Shown here piece after piece: positions 11,333 through 20,480 of a DNA stretch of 64,000 bases. Made by a program: the position numbers and the translations under genes. The stretch is from Ottowia beijingensis. Its GTDB lineage: Bacteria > Pseudomonadota > Gammaproteobacteria > Burkholderiales > Burkholderiaceae_C. Location of the stretch: assembly GCF_013423955.1 (NCBI RefSeq), contig NZ_JACCKX010000001.1, positions 3,286,001 to 3,350,000 on the forward strand, in the 5' to 3' direction. The notes below the pieces were generated by a model, which was not told the origin of the DNA, searched no databases, and worked only from the letters and a program-made list of their open reading frames with translations. Numbering within the stretch: position 1 is the first letter of the stretch; each line of letters starts with the position of its first letter.

Positions 11333-12217
11333 ATGTCCGAACGCCATCCCATCATCGCCATCACCGGCTCGTCCGGCGCCGGCACCTCCACGGTCACGCG
11401 CACCTTCCAGAACATCTTCCGCCGCGAGGGCATCACCGCCGCCATCATCGAAGGCGACAGCTTCCACCGCTACGACCGCCAGGAGATGAAGCAGCGCCAG
11501 GCCGAGGCCGAGCGCCAGGGCAACAAGCACTTCAGCCACTTCGGCGCCGACAACAACCTGTTCGGCGAGCTGGAGGCGCTGTTCCGCAGCTACGGCGAAA
11601 GCGGCCAGGGCAGGGCGCGCAAGTACCTGCACAACGCCGAGGAAGCCGCGCCCTACCAGCAAGAGCCCGGCACCTTCACGCCCTGGGAGACGCTGCCCGA
11701 AGACACCGACATGCTGTTCTACGAGGGCCTGCACGGCGCGGTGATCACGCCGGAGCACAACATCGCCCAGCATGCCGACCTGCGCATCGGCGTGGTGCCG
11801 GTGGTCAACCTGGAGTGGATCCAGAAGCTGTGGCGCGACAAGCATCAGCGCGGCTACAGCACCGAGGCCGTCACCGACACCATCCTGCGCCGCATGCCCG
11901 ATTACGTGAACGTCATCGTGCCGCAGTTCGCGCACACCCACGTCAATTTCCAGCGCGTGCCGGTGGTGGACACCAGCAACCCCTTCATCGCGCGCGACAT
12001 CCCCAGCGCCGACGAGAGCATGGTGGTGATCCGCTTCGCCAACCCGAAGGGCATCGACTTCCAGTACCTTCTGAACATGATCCACGACTCGTGGATGAGC
12101 CGCGCCAACACCATCGTGGTGCCGGGCGGCAAGATGGAACTGGCGATGCAGTTGATCTTCACGCCCTTCGTGTGGCGCATGCAGGAGCGGCGCAAGCGGG
12201 TGCTGGGCAACGGTTGA
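11333..12217 (+). CDS. cbbP: Phosphoribulokinase
   Basis: The enzyme phosphorylates ribulose 5-phosphate to the CO2 acceptor RuBP. The 294-residue protein is the proteobacterial class I type: P-loop ITGSSGAGTSTV (residues 10-21), EGDSFHRYDR, FYEGLHG with the catalytic acidic residue, and VDTSNPFIARDIP. Length and order are normal and the frame is intact. A family B repeat separates it from cbbT. Confidence 0.97.
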   Translation: MSERHPIIAITGSSGAGTSTVTRTFQNIFRREGITAAIIEGDSFHRYDRQEMKQRQAEAERQGNKHFSHFGADNNLFGELEALFRSYGESGQGRARKYLHNAEEAAPYQQEPGTFTPWETLPEDTDMLFYEGLHGAVITPEHNIAQHADLRIGVVPVVNLEWIQKLWRDKHQRGYSTEAVTDTILRRMPDYVNVIVPQFAHTHVNFQRVPVVDTSNPFIARDIPSADESMVVIRFANPKGIDFQYLLNMIHDSWMSRANTIVVPGGKMELAMQLIFTPFVWRMQERRKRVLGNG

Positions 12218-12230
12218 AACAGTCAAAAAA

Positions 12231-12383
12231 CCGAACGCAGAGGACGCAAGAAATTCGCAGAGGACGCAAAAGACACGGCAAGAGATGTCTTGCCCCGCGC
12301 GCGCCGTGACCCACTGGAAGAGACCTTCGGTTTTTCTTTTGCGTCCTCTGCGTGATCTCTGCGTCCTCTGCGTCCGGCTGTTC
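12231..12383. repeat. Family B long hairpin repeat between cbbP and cbbT
   Basis: The left arm CCGAACGCAGAGGACGCAAG then AAATTCGCAGAGGACGCAAA pairs with the right arm TTTTGCGTCCTCTGCGTGAT then CTCTGCGTCCTCTGCGTCCG and GCTGTTC. The right terminus is the exact inverse of the 49529 element's left terminus. Confidence 0.85.
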
Positions 12384-12413
12384 TTGAACTCTCTCCACCA
12401 TCCCTGACCTCAC

Positions 12414-14464
12414 ATGAGCATTCCAGAACCCGAACTCGCCAGTCAGATGGCCAACGCGATTCGCATGCTGGCCGTCGACGCGGTCGAACAGGCCAAGAGC
12501 GGCCACCCTGGCGCGCCCATGGGCATGGCCGAGATCGCCGAGGTACTGTGGAACCGGCACCTGAAGCACAACCCCGCCAACCCGGCTTGGGCCGACCGCG
12601 ACCGCTTCGTGCTCTCCAACGGCCACGGCTCGATGCTGCTGTACGCGCTGCTGCACCTGACCGGCTATGACTTGGCCGTGGACGAGCTGAAGCGCTTTCG
12701 CCAACTGCACAGCAAGACACCCGGCCACCCCGAGGTCGGCATCACGCCCGGCGTGGAAACCACCACCGGCCCGCTCGGCCAGGGCCTGGCCAACGCCGTG
12801 GGCATGGCGCTGGCCGAGAAGCTGCTGGCGGCCGAGTTCAACCGCGAGGGCCACATGGTCGTCGACCACCACACCTACGTCTTCATGGGCGACGGCTGCC
12901 TGATGGAAGGCATCAGCCACGAGGCCTGCTCGCTGGCCGGCACGCTGCGCCTGTCGAAGCTGATCGCGCTGTACGACGACAACGGCATCAGCATCGACGG
13001 CCATGTCGAGGGCTGGTTCACCGACGACACGCCGAAGCGCTTTGAAGCCTATGGCTGGCACGTGATCCCCAAGGTGGACGGGCACGACCCCGCCGCCGTC
13101 GACGCCGCCCTGCGCGCCGCGCGCGCGCAGGCCGCGCGGCCCGACGGCAAGCCCACGCTGATCTGCTGCCAGACCGTGATCGGCCAGGGATCGCCGGGCA
13201 AGGCCGGCACGCACGACGTGCATGGCGCCGCCCTGGGTGCCGACGAAGTGCAGGCCACGCGCGACGCGCTGGGCTGGTCGCACGCACCGTTCGAGCTGCC
13301 GGCCGAGGTCGCGCAGGCCTGGGATGCACGCGAGCGCGGCCGTGCTGCCGAGCACGCCTGGCGCGAGCGCTTCGAGGCCTATCGCACCGCCTTCCCCGAG
13401 GCGGCGGCGGCGTTCGAACGCCGCATGCAGGGCGAGTTGCCGGCAGACTTTGCAAGCCGGCTCCTGCGCTGTTCGAGGCCATCGCCGCCAGGCCCGACGC
13501 CATCGCCACCCGCAAGGCGAGCCAGAACGCGCTGGATGCGCTGGCGCCGCTGCTGCCCGAGCTGTTCGGCGGCTCGGCCGACCTCACGGGCTCCAACCTC
13601 ACCAACTTCAAGGGCTGCACCGTGGCCGGGCGCGACCGCGCGGGCAACCACCTGTCCTGGGGCGTGCGCGAATTCGGCATGGCGGCCGCGCTCAATGGCA
13701 TGGCGCTGCACGGCGGCTTCATCCCCTACGGCGGCACCTTCCTCACCTTCAGCGACTACAGCCGCAACGCGGTGCGCATGGCCGCGCTGATGAAGCTGCG
13801 CGTGATCCACGTGTTCACGCACGACAGCATTGGCCTGGGCGAGGACGGCCCCACGCACCAGAGCGTGGAGCATCTGCCCAGCCTGCGCCTGATCCCCAAC
13901 CTCGACGTCTGGCGCCCAGCCGACGGGCTGGAAACGGCTGTGGCCTGGGCCTGCGCCATCGAGCGCGCCGACGGCCCGACCGCGCTGACCCTGTCGCGCC
14001 AGAACCTGCCCAACCTGACCGGCGGCAAGGTGGCGGCCGGCACCATCCGCCGCGGTGGCTACGTGCTGTCGGACATGGAAGGCGCGCAGGCGGTGCTGAT
14101 CGGCACCGGCTCCGAGCTGACCGTCGCCATGGCCGCGCAGGCCGCCCTGGCGGGCGAGGGCATCGCCACGCGCGTGGTGTCGATGCCCTGCACCAACGTG
14201 TTCGACCGCCAGGACGCCGCCTACCAGGACGCCGTGCTGCCGCCGCACCTGCCCGCCGTGGCGGTGGAGGCGGCGCACCCCGACTTCTGGCGCAAGTACG
14301 TCGGCCGCACCGGCGCCGTGGTGGGCATCGCCAGCTTCGGCGAATCGGCGCCGGCCAAGGACCTGTATGCGCACTTCGGCATCACCGCGCAGTGCGTGGC
14401 CGATGCCGTGCGCAGCCGCGTGCGCGCCGGCCAGCGCGCCCCGCACGCCGCCGTACCCGCGTGA
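12414..14464 (+). CDS. cbbT: Transketolase, frameshifted in this sequence
   Basis: This thiamine-diphosphate enzyme transfers two-carbon units in RuBP regeneration. The first part carries [18 protein letters not shown] and the ThDP motif [18 protein letters not shown] to [12 protein letters not shown]; the second carries [32 protein letters not shown] and the C-terminal domain. The frame shifts by -1 near 13454. One extra A in the AA at 13454-13455 joins DFA to [14 protein letters not shown] and gives about 683 residues, the usual length. No residue of the active site is lost, so I read this as a sequencing deletion. Confidence 0.93.
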
Positions 14465-14477
14465 AGGCCGCGCCACG

Positions 14478-15181
14478 ATGATCCAGCCCGCCCTGGTGGC
14501 CTTCGACCTCGACGGCACCCTGATCGACACCGCGCCCGAGATCGGCGACGCGGTCAACGACACGCTGACCCGCCTGGGCCTGGCGGCCATGCCGCCCGAC
14601 CGCGTCATCGGCTGGATCGGCCACGGCACGCGCGAACTGCTGATCCAGGCCATGGCCGCTGCCCGGCGCGTGGACGCGGCGCGGGTGCGCCCTCGCGCGA
14701 ACTGGCCGAGGCCTACGCCCAGTTCGAGCACGACTACCTGCTGCGCTGCGGCACGCGCAGCCGCCCGTATGACGGCGCAGTGGCGCTGCTGCAGGCGCTG
14801 CGGGCGCAAGGTGTGCGCACCTGCGTGGTCACCAACAAGGAAACGCGCTTCACCGAGCGCGTGCTGGCCGCGCATGGGCTGGGCGCGTGGCTCGACCGCG
14901 TGGTGTGCGGTGACACGCTGCCCACCAGGAAGCCCGACCCGGCCGGCCTGCTGGGCTGCCTGTCGGCCTTTGGCATCGAGCCCGCGCGTGCGCTGTTCGT
15001 GGGCGACTCGTCCATCGACGCCGCCACCGCGCGCGCTGCCGGCGTGCCGGTGTGGCTGCTGACCCATGGCTACAACATGGGCCGCCCTGTCAGCGACAGC
15101 GCGCCCGACGCCGTGTTCGATGGCTTCGCCCCGCTGCACCAGGCCTGGGACGCGCTGCGCGCGGTGCCCGCCACGGACTGA
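14478..15181 (+). CDS. cbbZ: Phosphoglycolate phosphatase, frameshifted
   Basis: The enzyme removes 2-phosphoglycolate made by RuBisCO oxygenation. The N-terminal part has the HAD motif FDLDGTLIDTAPEI and RVIGWIGHGTRELL; the part after the break has VVTNKETRF (motif II), RKPDPAGLLGC (motif III) and FVGDSSIDAATARAAG (motif IV). The reading frame slips by -1 at about 14676-14690 in GC-rich sequence, between RRVDAA and SRELAEAYAQF. Repaired length is about 234 residues, normal for Gph/CbbZ. It starts 13 bases after cbbT. Confidence 0.92.
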
Positions 15182-15192
15182 TGTTGGTCATC

Positions 15193-15248
15193 AATTCATA
15201 GCTGTTAGCGCCCGTCCGGCGGGCGTTGGAGCCACTTTTCATTCAAGA
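15193..15248 (+). repeat. Family A repeat (short form) between cbbZ and cbbA
   Basis: ATTCATAGCTGTTAGCGCCC then GTCCGGCGGGCGTTGGAGCC and ACTTTTCATTC. The core pairs GCGCCCGTCC with GGCGGGCG. It ends about 20 bases before the cbbA start. Confidence 0.85.
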
Positions 15249-15267
15249 ATTCATCAGGAGACCCACC

Positions 15268-16284
15268 ATGCCCCTTGTCAACCTGCGCACCGTACTGGAC
15301 CATGCCGCCAGCCACGGCTACGGCGTGCCCGCCTTCAACGTCAACAACCTGGAGCAGATCCAGGCCATCATGGAAGCGGCCCAGGCCGCCGACAGCCCGG
15401 TGATCCTGCAGGCCTCGGCCGGCGCGCGCAAGTACGCGGGCGAGCCCTACCTGCGCCACATGGTGCTGGCCGCGGCCGAATCGCACCCGCGCCTGCCCAT
15501 CGTGCTGCACCAGGACCACGGCGCCAGCCCGGCGGTGTGCCTGCAGGCCATCCGCTCGGGCTTCACCAGCGTGATGATGGACGGCTCGCTGCGCGAAGAC
15601 GCCAAGACCCCCGCCAGCTACGACTACAACGTCGACGTGACGCGCCGCGTGTGCGAGATGGCGCACGCCGTCGGCGTCTCGGTCGAGGGCGAACTGGGCT
15701 GCCTGGGCTCGCTGGAGACGGGCGAGGCGGGCGAGGAAGACGGCGTCGGCGCCGCAGGCAAACTCACGCACGACATGCTGCTGACCGACCCCGCGCAGGC
15801 GCGCGACTTCGTGGCCCGCACCGGCGTCGACGCGCTCGCCATCGCCATCGGCACCAGCCACGGCGCCTACAAGTTCACGCGTCAGCCCACCGGCGACATC
15901 CTCGCCATCGACCGCATCGCCGCCATCCACGCGCAGATCCCCGACACGCACCTGGTGATGCACGGCTCGTCGTCTGTGCCGCAGGAGTGGCTGGCCCTCA
16001 TCCGCCAGTACGGCGGCGACATCCGCGAGACCTACGGCGTGCCCGTCGAGGAAATCGTGCGCGGCATCCGCCACGGCGTGCGCAAGGTCAACATCGACAC
16101 CGACATCCGCCTGGCCATGACCGGCGCCATGCGCGAGGCCTTCGCCCGCCAGCCCGCCGAGTTCGACCCGCGCAAGGCGCTGGAGGCCGCCCGCAAGGCC
16201 GCGCGCGGCATCTGCCAGGCCCGCTTCGAGGCCTTCGGCTGCGCCGGCCATGGCGGGGCCATCCTGCGCGCCACGGGCTTGTAG
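15268..16284 (+). CDS. cbbA: Fructose-bisphosphate aldolase class II, Calvin cycle type
   Basis: This zinc enzyme condenses triose phosphates to fructose 1,6-bisphosphate and also forms sedoheptulose 1,7-bisphosphate. The 338-residue protein starts [20 protein letters not shown], has the zinc and catalytic motifs [35 protein letters not shown] and [13 protein letters not shown], and ends in ACAGHGGA-like [10 protein letters not shown]. The ATG at 15268 has AGGAGA upstream. Last gene of the cbb run. Frame intact. Confidence 0.96.
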   Translation: MPLVNLRTVLDHAASHGYGVPAFNVNNLEQIQAIMEAAQAADSPVILQASAGARKYAGEPYLRHMVLAAAESHPRLPIVLHQDHGASPAVCLQAIRSGFTSVMMDGSLREDAKTPASYDYNVDVTRRVCEMAHAVGVSVEGELGCLGSLETGEAGEEDGVGAAGKLTHDMLLTDPAQARDFVARTGVDALAIAIGTSHGAYKFTRQPTGDILAIDRIAAIHAQIPDTHLVMHGSSSVPQEWLALIRQYGGDIRETYGVPVEEIVRGIRHGVRKVNIDTDIRLAMTGAMREAFARQPAEFDPRKALEAARKAARGICQARFEAFGCAGHGGAILRATGL

Positions 16285-16404
16285 GCCGTCACGGCCGGCG
16301 TGCCGTGGAGCAACTCAAGGTGATGTCAACCGCCGCGCGGGCGGCAGCGCATGGCATGATGCCCCGCGCGGTCGCACCGGCCGCGCCGCTGCCAAGGAGC
16401 CCCG

Positions 16405-16752
16405 ATGACCTCGCCACTGTCGCTGCTCGACCGCATCCGCCAGCGCCTGGCCGACGTGCCGCAGGTGGTGGAGAAAAAGATGTTTGGCGCCACCGCGTTC
16501 CTAGTGAACGACAAGATGTGCATCAACGCCATCGAGCGCGAACTGATGGTGCGCATCGACCCGGCGCAGCACGACGAACTGGCAGCGCGCGAGGGTTGCA
16601 GCACCGTGGTCATGAACGGCAAACCCTATCGTGGCTATATCGATGTCGATGGTGCCGTGCTGGAGACTGACGCGGCGCTGGAGGAATGGGTGCGGCGGGC
16701 GCTGGCGTATAACGAGAAGGCGCCGGTGAGCAGGAAGCGACGCAAGGATTGA
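16405..16752 (+). CDS. TfoX N-terminal domain protein
   Basis: The 115-residue protein matches the TfoX_N domain: LLDRIRQRLADVPQVVEKKM, FGATAFLVNDKMCINA, LMVRIDP and the PYRGYIDVDG segment. It lacks the C-terminal half of the competence regulator TfoX/Sxy, so it should not be called a competence regulator. Stand-alone TfoX_N proteins are common and of unknown role. AAGGAG precedes the ATG. Confidence 0.85.
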   Translation: MTSPLSLLDRIRQRLADVPQVVEKKMFGATAFLVNDKMCINAIERELMVRIDPAQHDELAAREGCSTVVMNGKPYRGYIDVDGAVLETDAALEEWVRRALAYNEKAPVSRKRRKD

Positions 16753-16825
16753 AAAACTGACCAGGTTCCCTCTGCTTAACAACCCCACGCTTTTTTTTTG
16801 CTCCCGATGTTTCGCTGAGGATTCC

Positions 16826-17257
16826 ATGCTGGCGTACAGACAATTCCTGCTCCTGTTGCTCGTCGCGCTCGCCGCATGTGCCGGAACGCCCGCGCAAACT
16901 GAAACGCCATTGTTCACGGCGAATGCGCGCGCCGAGGGTAGCCAGAATGTCGACGTTATCGTCGAAGAGGTGGCGCGTTACCAAGGGACATCCGTAGTGG
17001 ATGTTCATTTCAATTACGGGCCATCGGTCGCATCGTCGGTGTTCATTGCCTGCAGTTTCGCCAAGCTCGCCCGGTTGCGGGGATATCGCTATACCGTCGA
17101 CGTAAGGGACTACGGCAAGCCGGGGCGCTATCTGGTGGGTTTCATTCCAGCACCGAGCCAGGAGGCGATCAGCGCGCTTGGACCAGAGTTCGAGAAGCAC
17201 GACCCCTCGCAAGTCACTGACAGCGCCATGTTCGACCGGATCTGCCCGAAATCGTGA
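16826..17257 (+). CDS. Putative lipoprotein of unknown function
   Basis: The 143-residue product starts with a hydrophobic signal segment (QFLLLLLVALAAC) that ends in a lipobox LAAC at residue 18, so it is probably lipidated and sorted to an envelope membrane. I do not recognise the mature domain; it has two later cysteines (AC in VFIACSF and RICPKS) that could pair. Third codon positions are visibly less GC-rich than in the neighbours, consistent with later acquisition. A strong terminator follows. Confidence 0.7.
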   Translation: MLAYRQFLLLLLVALAACAGTPAQTETPLFTANARAEGSQNVDVIVEEVARYQGTSVVDVHFNYGPSVASSVFIACSFAKLARLRGYRYTVDVRDYGKPGRYLVGFIPAPSQEAISALGPEFEKHDPSQVTDSAMFDRICPKS

Positions 17258-17304
17258 CCGCCGCTTGATCAGAACGAAGCCGACGCTGGTGCCTTGAAAG
17301 ACAA

Positions 17305-17337
17305 AAGCCCCGCGCTATCTGCGCGGGGCTTTCTTTA
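17305..17337. terminator. Rho-independent terminator, probably bidirectional
   Basis: An 11-bp perfect stem AAGCCCCGCGC / GCGCGGGGCTT with loop TATCT, followed by TCTTTAT on the plus strand and preceded by AAAGACAAA (T-rich on the minus strand). It lies between the convergent lipoprotein gene and ahpF. Confidence 0.9.
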
Positions 17338-17360
17338 TGGTGCGCGTTTTCGCGCAAGGT

Positions 17361-18964
17361 TCACGCCGTGACCGCTTCACTGACCTGCGCTTTGGCACTC
17401 TCCGGCGCCGGCGTGCGGATCAGGTAGTCGAATGCACTGAGCGCCGCCGTGGAGCCCGCCCCGCCGCCACCACGATCTGCTTGTACGGCACCGTGGTGCA
17501 GTCGCCGGCGGCGAACACGCCGGGCACGTTGGTCTCGCCGCGCGCGTTGACGACGATCTCGCCGAACTTGCTGCGCTCGACCACGTCGCCCAGGAATTCG
17601 GTGTTGGGCACCAGGCCGATCTGCACGAACACGCCTTCCAGATCGACCTTGGCATCCGTGCCGTCGGCACGGTGCTTGAATTTCAGGCCGTTGACCTTGC
17701 CGCCCGCGCCGGTGATTTCGGTGGTCTGCGCGTTGGTGTGGATGGTGACGTTGGGCAGGCTCTTCAGTTTCTTGATGAGCACGGCGTCGGCCTTCATCTC
17801 GGGCAGGAACTCGAACACGGTGACGTGCTTGACCACGTTGGCCAGGTCGATGGCGGCCTCGACACCCGAGTTGCCGCCGCCGATGACGGCCACGTCCTTG
17901 CCCTTGAACAGCGGGCCGTCGCAGTGCGGGCAGTAGGCCACGCCCTTGGTCTTGTATTCCTGCTCGCCCGGCACATTGACGTTGCGCCAGCGCGCGCCGG
18001 TGGCCAGGATGACGGTGCGGCTTCGCAGCTGGCCGCCGTTGTCGAGCTTGACGGTGACGTAGCCGCCCGGCTGCGCGGCGGGCACCAGTTCGGCCACGCG
18101 CTGCGTGTTCATGATGTCGACCTCGTAGTTGCGCACGTGCTGCTCCAGCGCGGCGGCGTAGGCGGGGCCGTTGGTTTCGGGGATGCCGGGGTAGTTGGCG
18201 ATTTCCATGGTGTCGTTAACCTGGCCGCCGAAGCGCTCGGCCACGACGCCAGTGCGGATGCCCTTGCGTGCTGCATAAATCGCAGCCGCCGCGCCAGCGG
18301 GGCCACCGCCGACGATGAGCACCTCGAACGGGGCCTTGGCGCTCAGGCGTTCGGCATCGCGCTTGGCGGCGCCGGTGTCGACCTTCTGGATGATTTCTTC
18401 CACGCTCATGCGCCCGTTGGCGAAGAACGCGCCGTTCAGGAACACGGTGGGCACGCCCATGATTTCGCGTTCTTCGATCTCGTTCTGGAACAGGCCGCCG
18501 TCGATGATCGTGGTCTTGATGCGCGGGTTGTAGATGCTCATGAGGCTGAGCGCCTGCACCACGTCGGGGCAGTTGTGGCACGACAGGCTCATGTAGACCT
18601 CGAAGTCGAGGTCGACGTCGAGGGCCTTGATCTGCTCCAGCACATCGACTTCGACCTTGGGCGGGTGGCCGCCGGTCCACAGCAGGGCCAGGATGAGGCT
18701 GGTGAATTCATGCCCCATGGGGATGGCGGCAAAGCGCAGCTGCGTGCCGCTGCCTGGGCGGGCGAGGGTGAACGAGGGCTTGCGCGCGTCGCTGCCATCG
18801 GTGCGCAGCGTGATCTTGTCGGGGCGGGCGGCGGCGATTTCCTCCAGCAGCTCGCGCAGTTCGGTCGATTTGTCGCCGTCGTCCAGCGAGGCCACCATCT
18901 CGAACGGCTCCTTCACGCGCTCGAGGTAGGCGGTCAGTTGTTGCTTGATGTCGTCGTCCAACAT
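17361..18964 (-). CDS. ahpF: Alkyl hydroperoxide reductase subunit F, frameshifted at the C terminus
   Basis: AhpF is the NADH-dependent flavoprotein that re-reduces AhpC. The N-terminal double thioredoxin fold carries the CHNC redox pair ([12 protein letters not shown]); then come the FAD motif [17 protein letters not shown], the second redox pair in [11 protein letters not shown] and the NAD motif [12 protein letters not shown]. The last 30 residues are in another frame: one more C in the C4 run 17459-17462 (plus strand) gives [20 protein letters not shown] and the stop at 17361. Repaired length is about 534. ahpC lies upstream on the same strand, 250 bp away. Confidence 0.93.
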
Positions 18965-18980
18965 GGTGGGTGCTCCTTGT

Positions 18981-19036
18981 TTGATAGCTTCTGGCGCTTG
19001 TCTGGCGGGCGCTAGAGCCTGATTTGTTCAATAAAA
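18981..19036 (+). repeat. Family A repeat (short form) between ahpC and ahpF
   Basis: TTGATAGCTTCTGGCGCTTG then TCTGGCGGGCGCTAGAGCCT and GATTTGTTCAATAAAA, the standard short form. It is followed directly by two other palindromes, so this spacer is made almost wholly of repeats. Confidence 0.85.
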
Positions 19037-19037
19037 A

Positions 19038-19075
19038 GCCGAACGGCAAGGCAGGGCGCCCTGTCGCCGTTCGGC
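19038..19075. repeat. Hairpin adjoining the family A repeat
   Basis: GCCGAACGGCAAGGCAGGGC faces GCCCTGTCGCCGTTCGGC, an almost perfect inverted repeat with a two-base bulge. It could fold in the ahpC-ahpF transcript. Confidence 0.7.
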
Positions 19076-19092
19076 GGGTGTTCGATGACGGA

Positions 19093-19214
19093 ATGACTTC
19101 GCCTTCGGCTTCAATGACGGCGCTGGCGCGCCATGACGGGTTCTGGTCATGCGCCGCAAGGCGCGTCATCGATGCGAAGCGAGGTCATCGGCGGCGCGCA
19201 GCGCCGCCGGTCAT
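19093..19214. repeat. Compound palindrome array downstream of ahpC
   Basis: The 96 bases 19093-19188 read nearly the same on both strands around the centre GGGTTCTG (19138-19145), with ATGAC/GTCAT punctuating each sub-hairpin. A further perfect hairpin CGGCGGCGC-GCA-GCGCCGCCG bounded by GTCAT follows up to 19214, at the ahpC stop codon. No T run follows, so it is not a classical terminator. Confidence 0.75.
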
Positions 19215-19786
19215 CAGATCTTGCCAACGAGGTCGATCGAGGGCTTCAGCGTCTTCTCGCCTTCCTTCCACTTGGCGGGGCACACTTCGCCGGGGTGGGC
19301 GGCGGTGTACTGGGCGGCTTTCAGCTTGCGCACGGTTTCGGTCACGTCGCGGGCGATTTCGTTGCTGTGCACTTCCATGGTCTTGATGGTGCCGCTGGGG
19401 TCGATCACGAAGGTGCCGCGCAGGGCCAGGCCTTCTTCAGGGATGTGCACGCCGAAGGCGTTGGTCAGCTGGTGCGTGGGGTCGCCCACCAGGAAGAACT
19501 TGGCCTTGCCGACGGCATCCGACGTCTCGTGCCACACCTTGTGGCTGAAGTGCGTGTCGGTGGTGACGATGTAGACCTCGGCGTTGGCCTTCTGGAACTC
19601 GGCGTAGTGCTCGGCCGCGTCCTCGATCTCGGTCGGGCAGTTGAAGGTGAAGGCGGCGGGCATGAAGATCACCACGGACCAGTTCTTGCCGTTCGACAGG
19701 TTCTTCTCGGTCACTTCCTCGAATTGGCCGTTGTGGAAAGCCTGGTTCTTGAAGGGTTGGACCTTGGTGTTGATCAAAGACGACAT
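19214..19786 (-). CDS. ahpC: Alkyl hydroperoxide reductase subunit C (2-Cys peroxiredoxin)
   Basis: AhpC reduces hydrogen peroxide and organic hydroperoxides and is recycled by AhpF. The 190-residue protein has the peroxidatic cysteine 50 in FTFNCPTEIED and the resolving cysteine 169 in GEVCPAKWKEG. The segment before Cys50 reads FMPAAFTFNCPTE, where most family members have a PADFTFVCPTE form; the catalytic Pro-Thr-Cys arrangement is kept. Frame intact. An OxyR-like box lies about 40 bp upstream. Confidence 0.95.
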   Translation of the reverse strand: MSSLINTKVQPFKNQAFHNGQFEEVTEKNLSNGKNWSVVIFMPAAFTFNCPTEIEDAAEHYAEFQKANAEVYIVTTDTHFSHKVWHETSDAVGKAKFFLVGDPTHQLTNAFGVHIPEEGLALRGTFVIDPSGTIKTMEVHSNEIARDVTETVRKLKAAQYTAAHPGEVCPAKWKEGEKTLKPSIDLVGKI

Positions 19787-19826
19787 GCGTGTTCTCCTGG
19801 GTTGATGAAGTTGCGATGGATGAAGT

Positions 19827-19871
19827 ATAGATTAGAGCTATTGGATTTGTGATTCATTTTATCTAATCTAT
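19827..19871 (-). promoter_or_regulatory. OxyR-like operator upstream of ahpC
   Basis: ATAGATTAGAGCTAT (19827-19841) fits the OxyR half-site consensus ATAGnTnnnAnCTAT at every fixed position. In addition ATAGATTAGA (19827-19836) and TCTAATCTAT (19862-19871) form a perfect 10-bp inverted repeat 25 bp apart. The position just upstream of the minus-strand ahpC gene agrees with peroxide control. The second half-site is degenerate and its spacing is not canonical. Confidence 0.6.
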
Positions 19872-20030
19872 GTTTAGCCGCAGGCTATGAGTGCCTGGCC
19901 GCCGGCGCACGGGGGCGCCAGCAACGGTACAGCTTACCGCAGAAGCGGTGACAGGCGGGTGTCGCGGTGTGCCATGCCTGCGACGTGGGCGCAGGCGGGC
20001 GGGGGCGCAGGCGGGCCGGGGGTGCGGGCG

Positions 20031-20462
20031 TCAGCCCTTGGCGGCCTTGTCGGCGGGCGGCGCGAAGGGCAGCACGGCGGGGCTGGCGGCGCCGGCATCG
20101 CGCATGGTCACGCTGCCCTGGTAGCGCGCGCCGGGGTCGACCTGCAGGGTCTCGGCCTCGATGTTGCCGTGGATCTGCGCGCTGGCGTGCAGGTGCAGGC
20201 GCTGGGCGTGCACGTTGCCCTCCAGCCGGCCGAGCACCAGCAGGTCGGCGGCGTGCACGTCGCCCTTCACGCTGCCGGTCTCGCCGATGATGGCGCGGCC
20301 TTCGGCGCGCAGCGTGCCTTCGATGCGGCCGTCGAGCTTGATCGAGTTCTTGGTCGTCAGGTCGCCCGCCAGCGTGCAGTGCTCGGCGATGACGGTGTCG
20401 ATCTGCCTGCCGGCGCCGCTGTCGGGCACGCGGGTGGGGGATTTGTCTTTGGAGCCGAACAT
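20031..20462 (-). CDS. Bactofilin family protein
   Basis: The 143-residue protein has a short polar N tail, then a bactofilin beta-helix: TVIAEHCTLAGDLTTKNSI, KLDGRIEGTL, IIGETGSVKGDVHAADLLV, GRLEGNVHAQRLHLHASAQI and GNIEAETLQVDPGA. Bactofilins polymerise into cytoskeletal filaments that position cell-wall enzymes. The M23 peptidase gene lies 18 bases upstream on the same strand, a frequent pairing, so both probably act in cell-shape control. Confidence 0.9.
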   Translation of the reverse strand: MFGSKDKSPTRVPDSGAGRQIDTVIAEHCTLAGDLTTKNSIKLDGRIEGTLRAEGRAIIGETGSVKGDVHAADLLVLGRLEGNVHAQRLHLHASAQIHGNIEAETLQVDPGARYQGSVTMRDAGAASPAVLPFAPPADKAAKG

Positions 20463-20480
20463 GCGCGGGCCTCGCTGCGG

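Noticed and set aside
16405..16752. A competence regulator TfoX/Sxy
   Set aside because: Only the N-terminal domain is present, so a role in competence is not supported.
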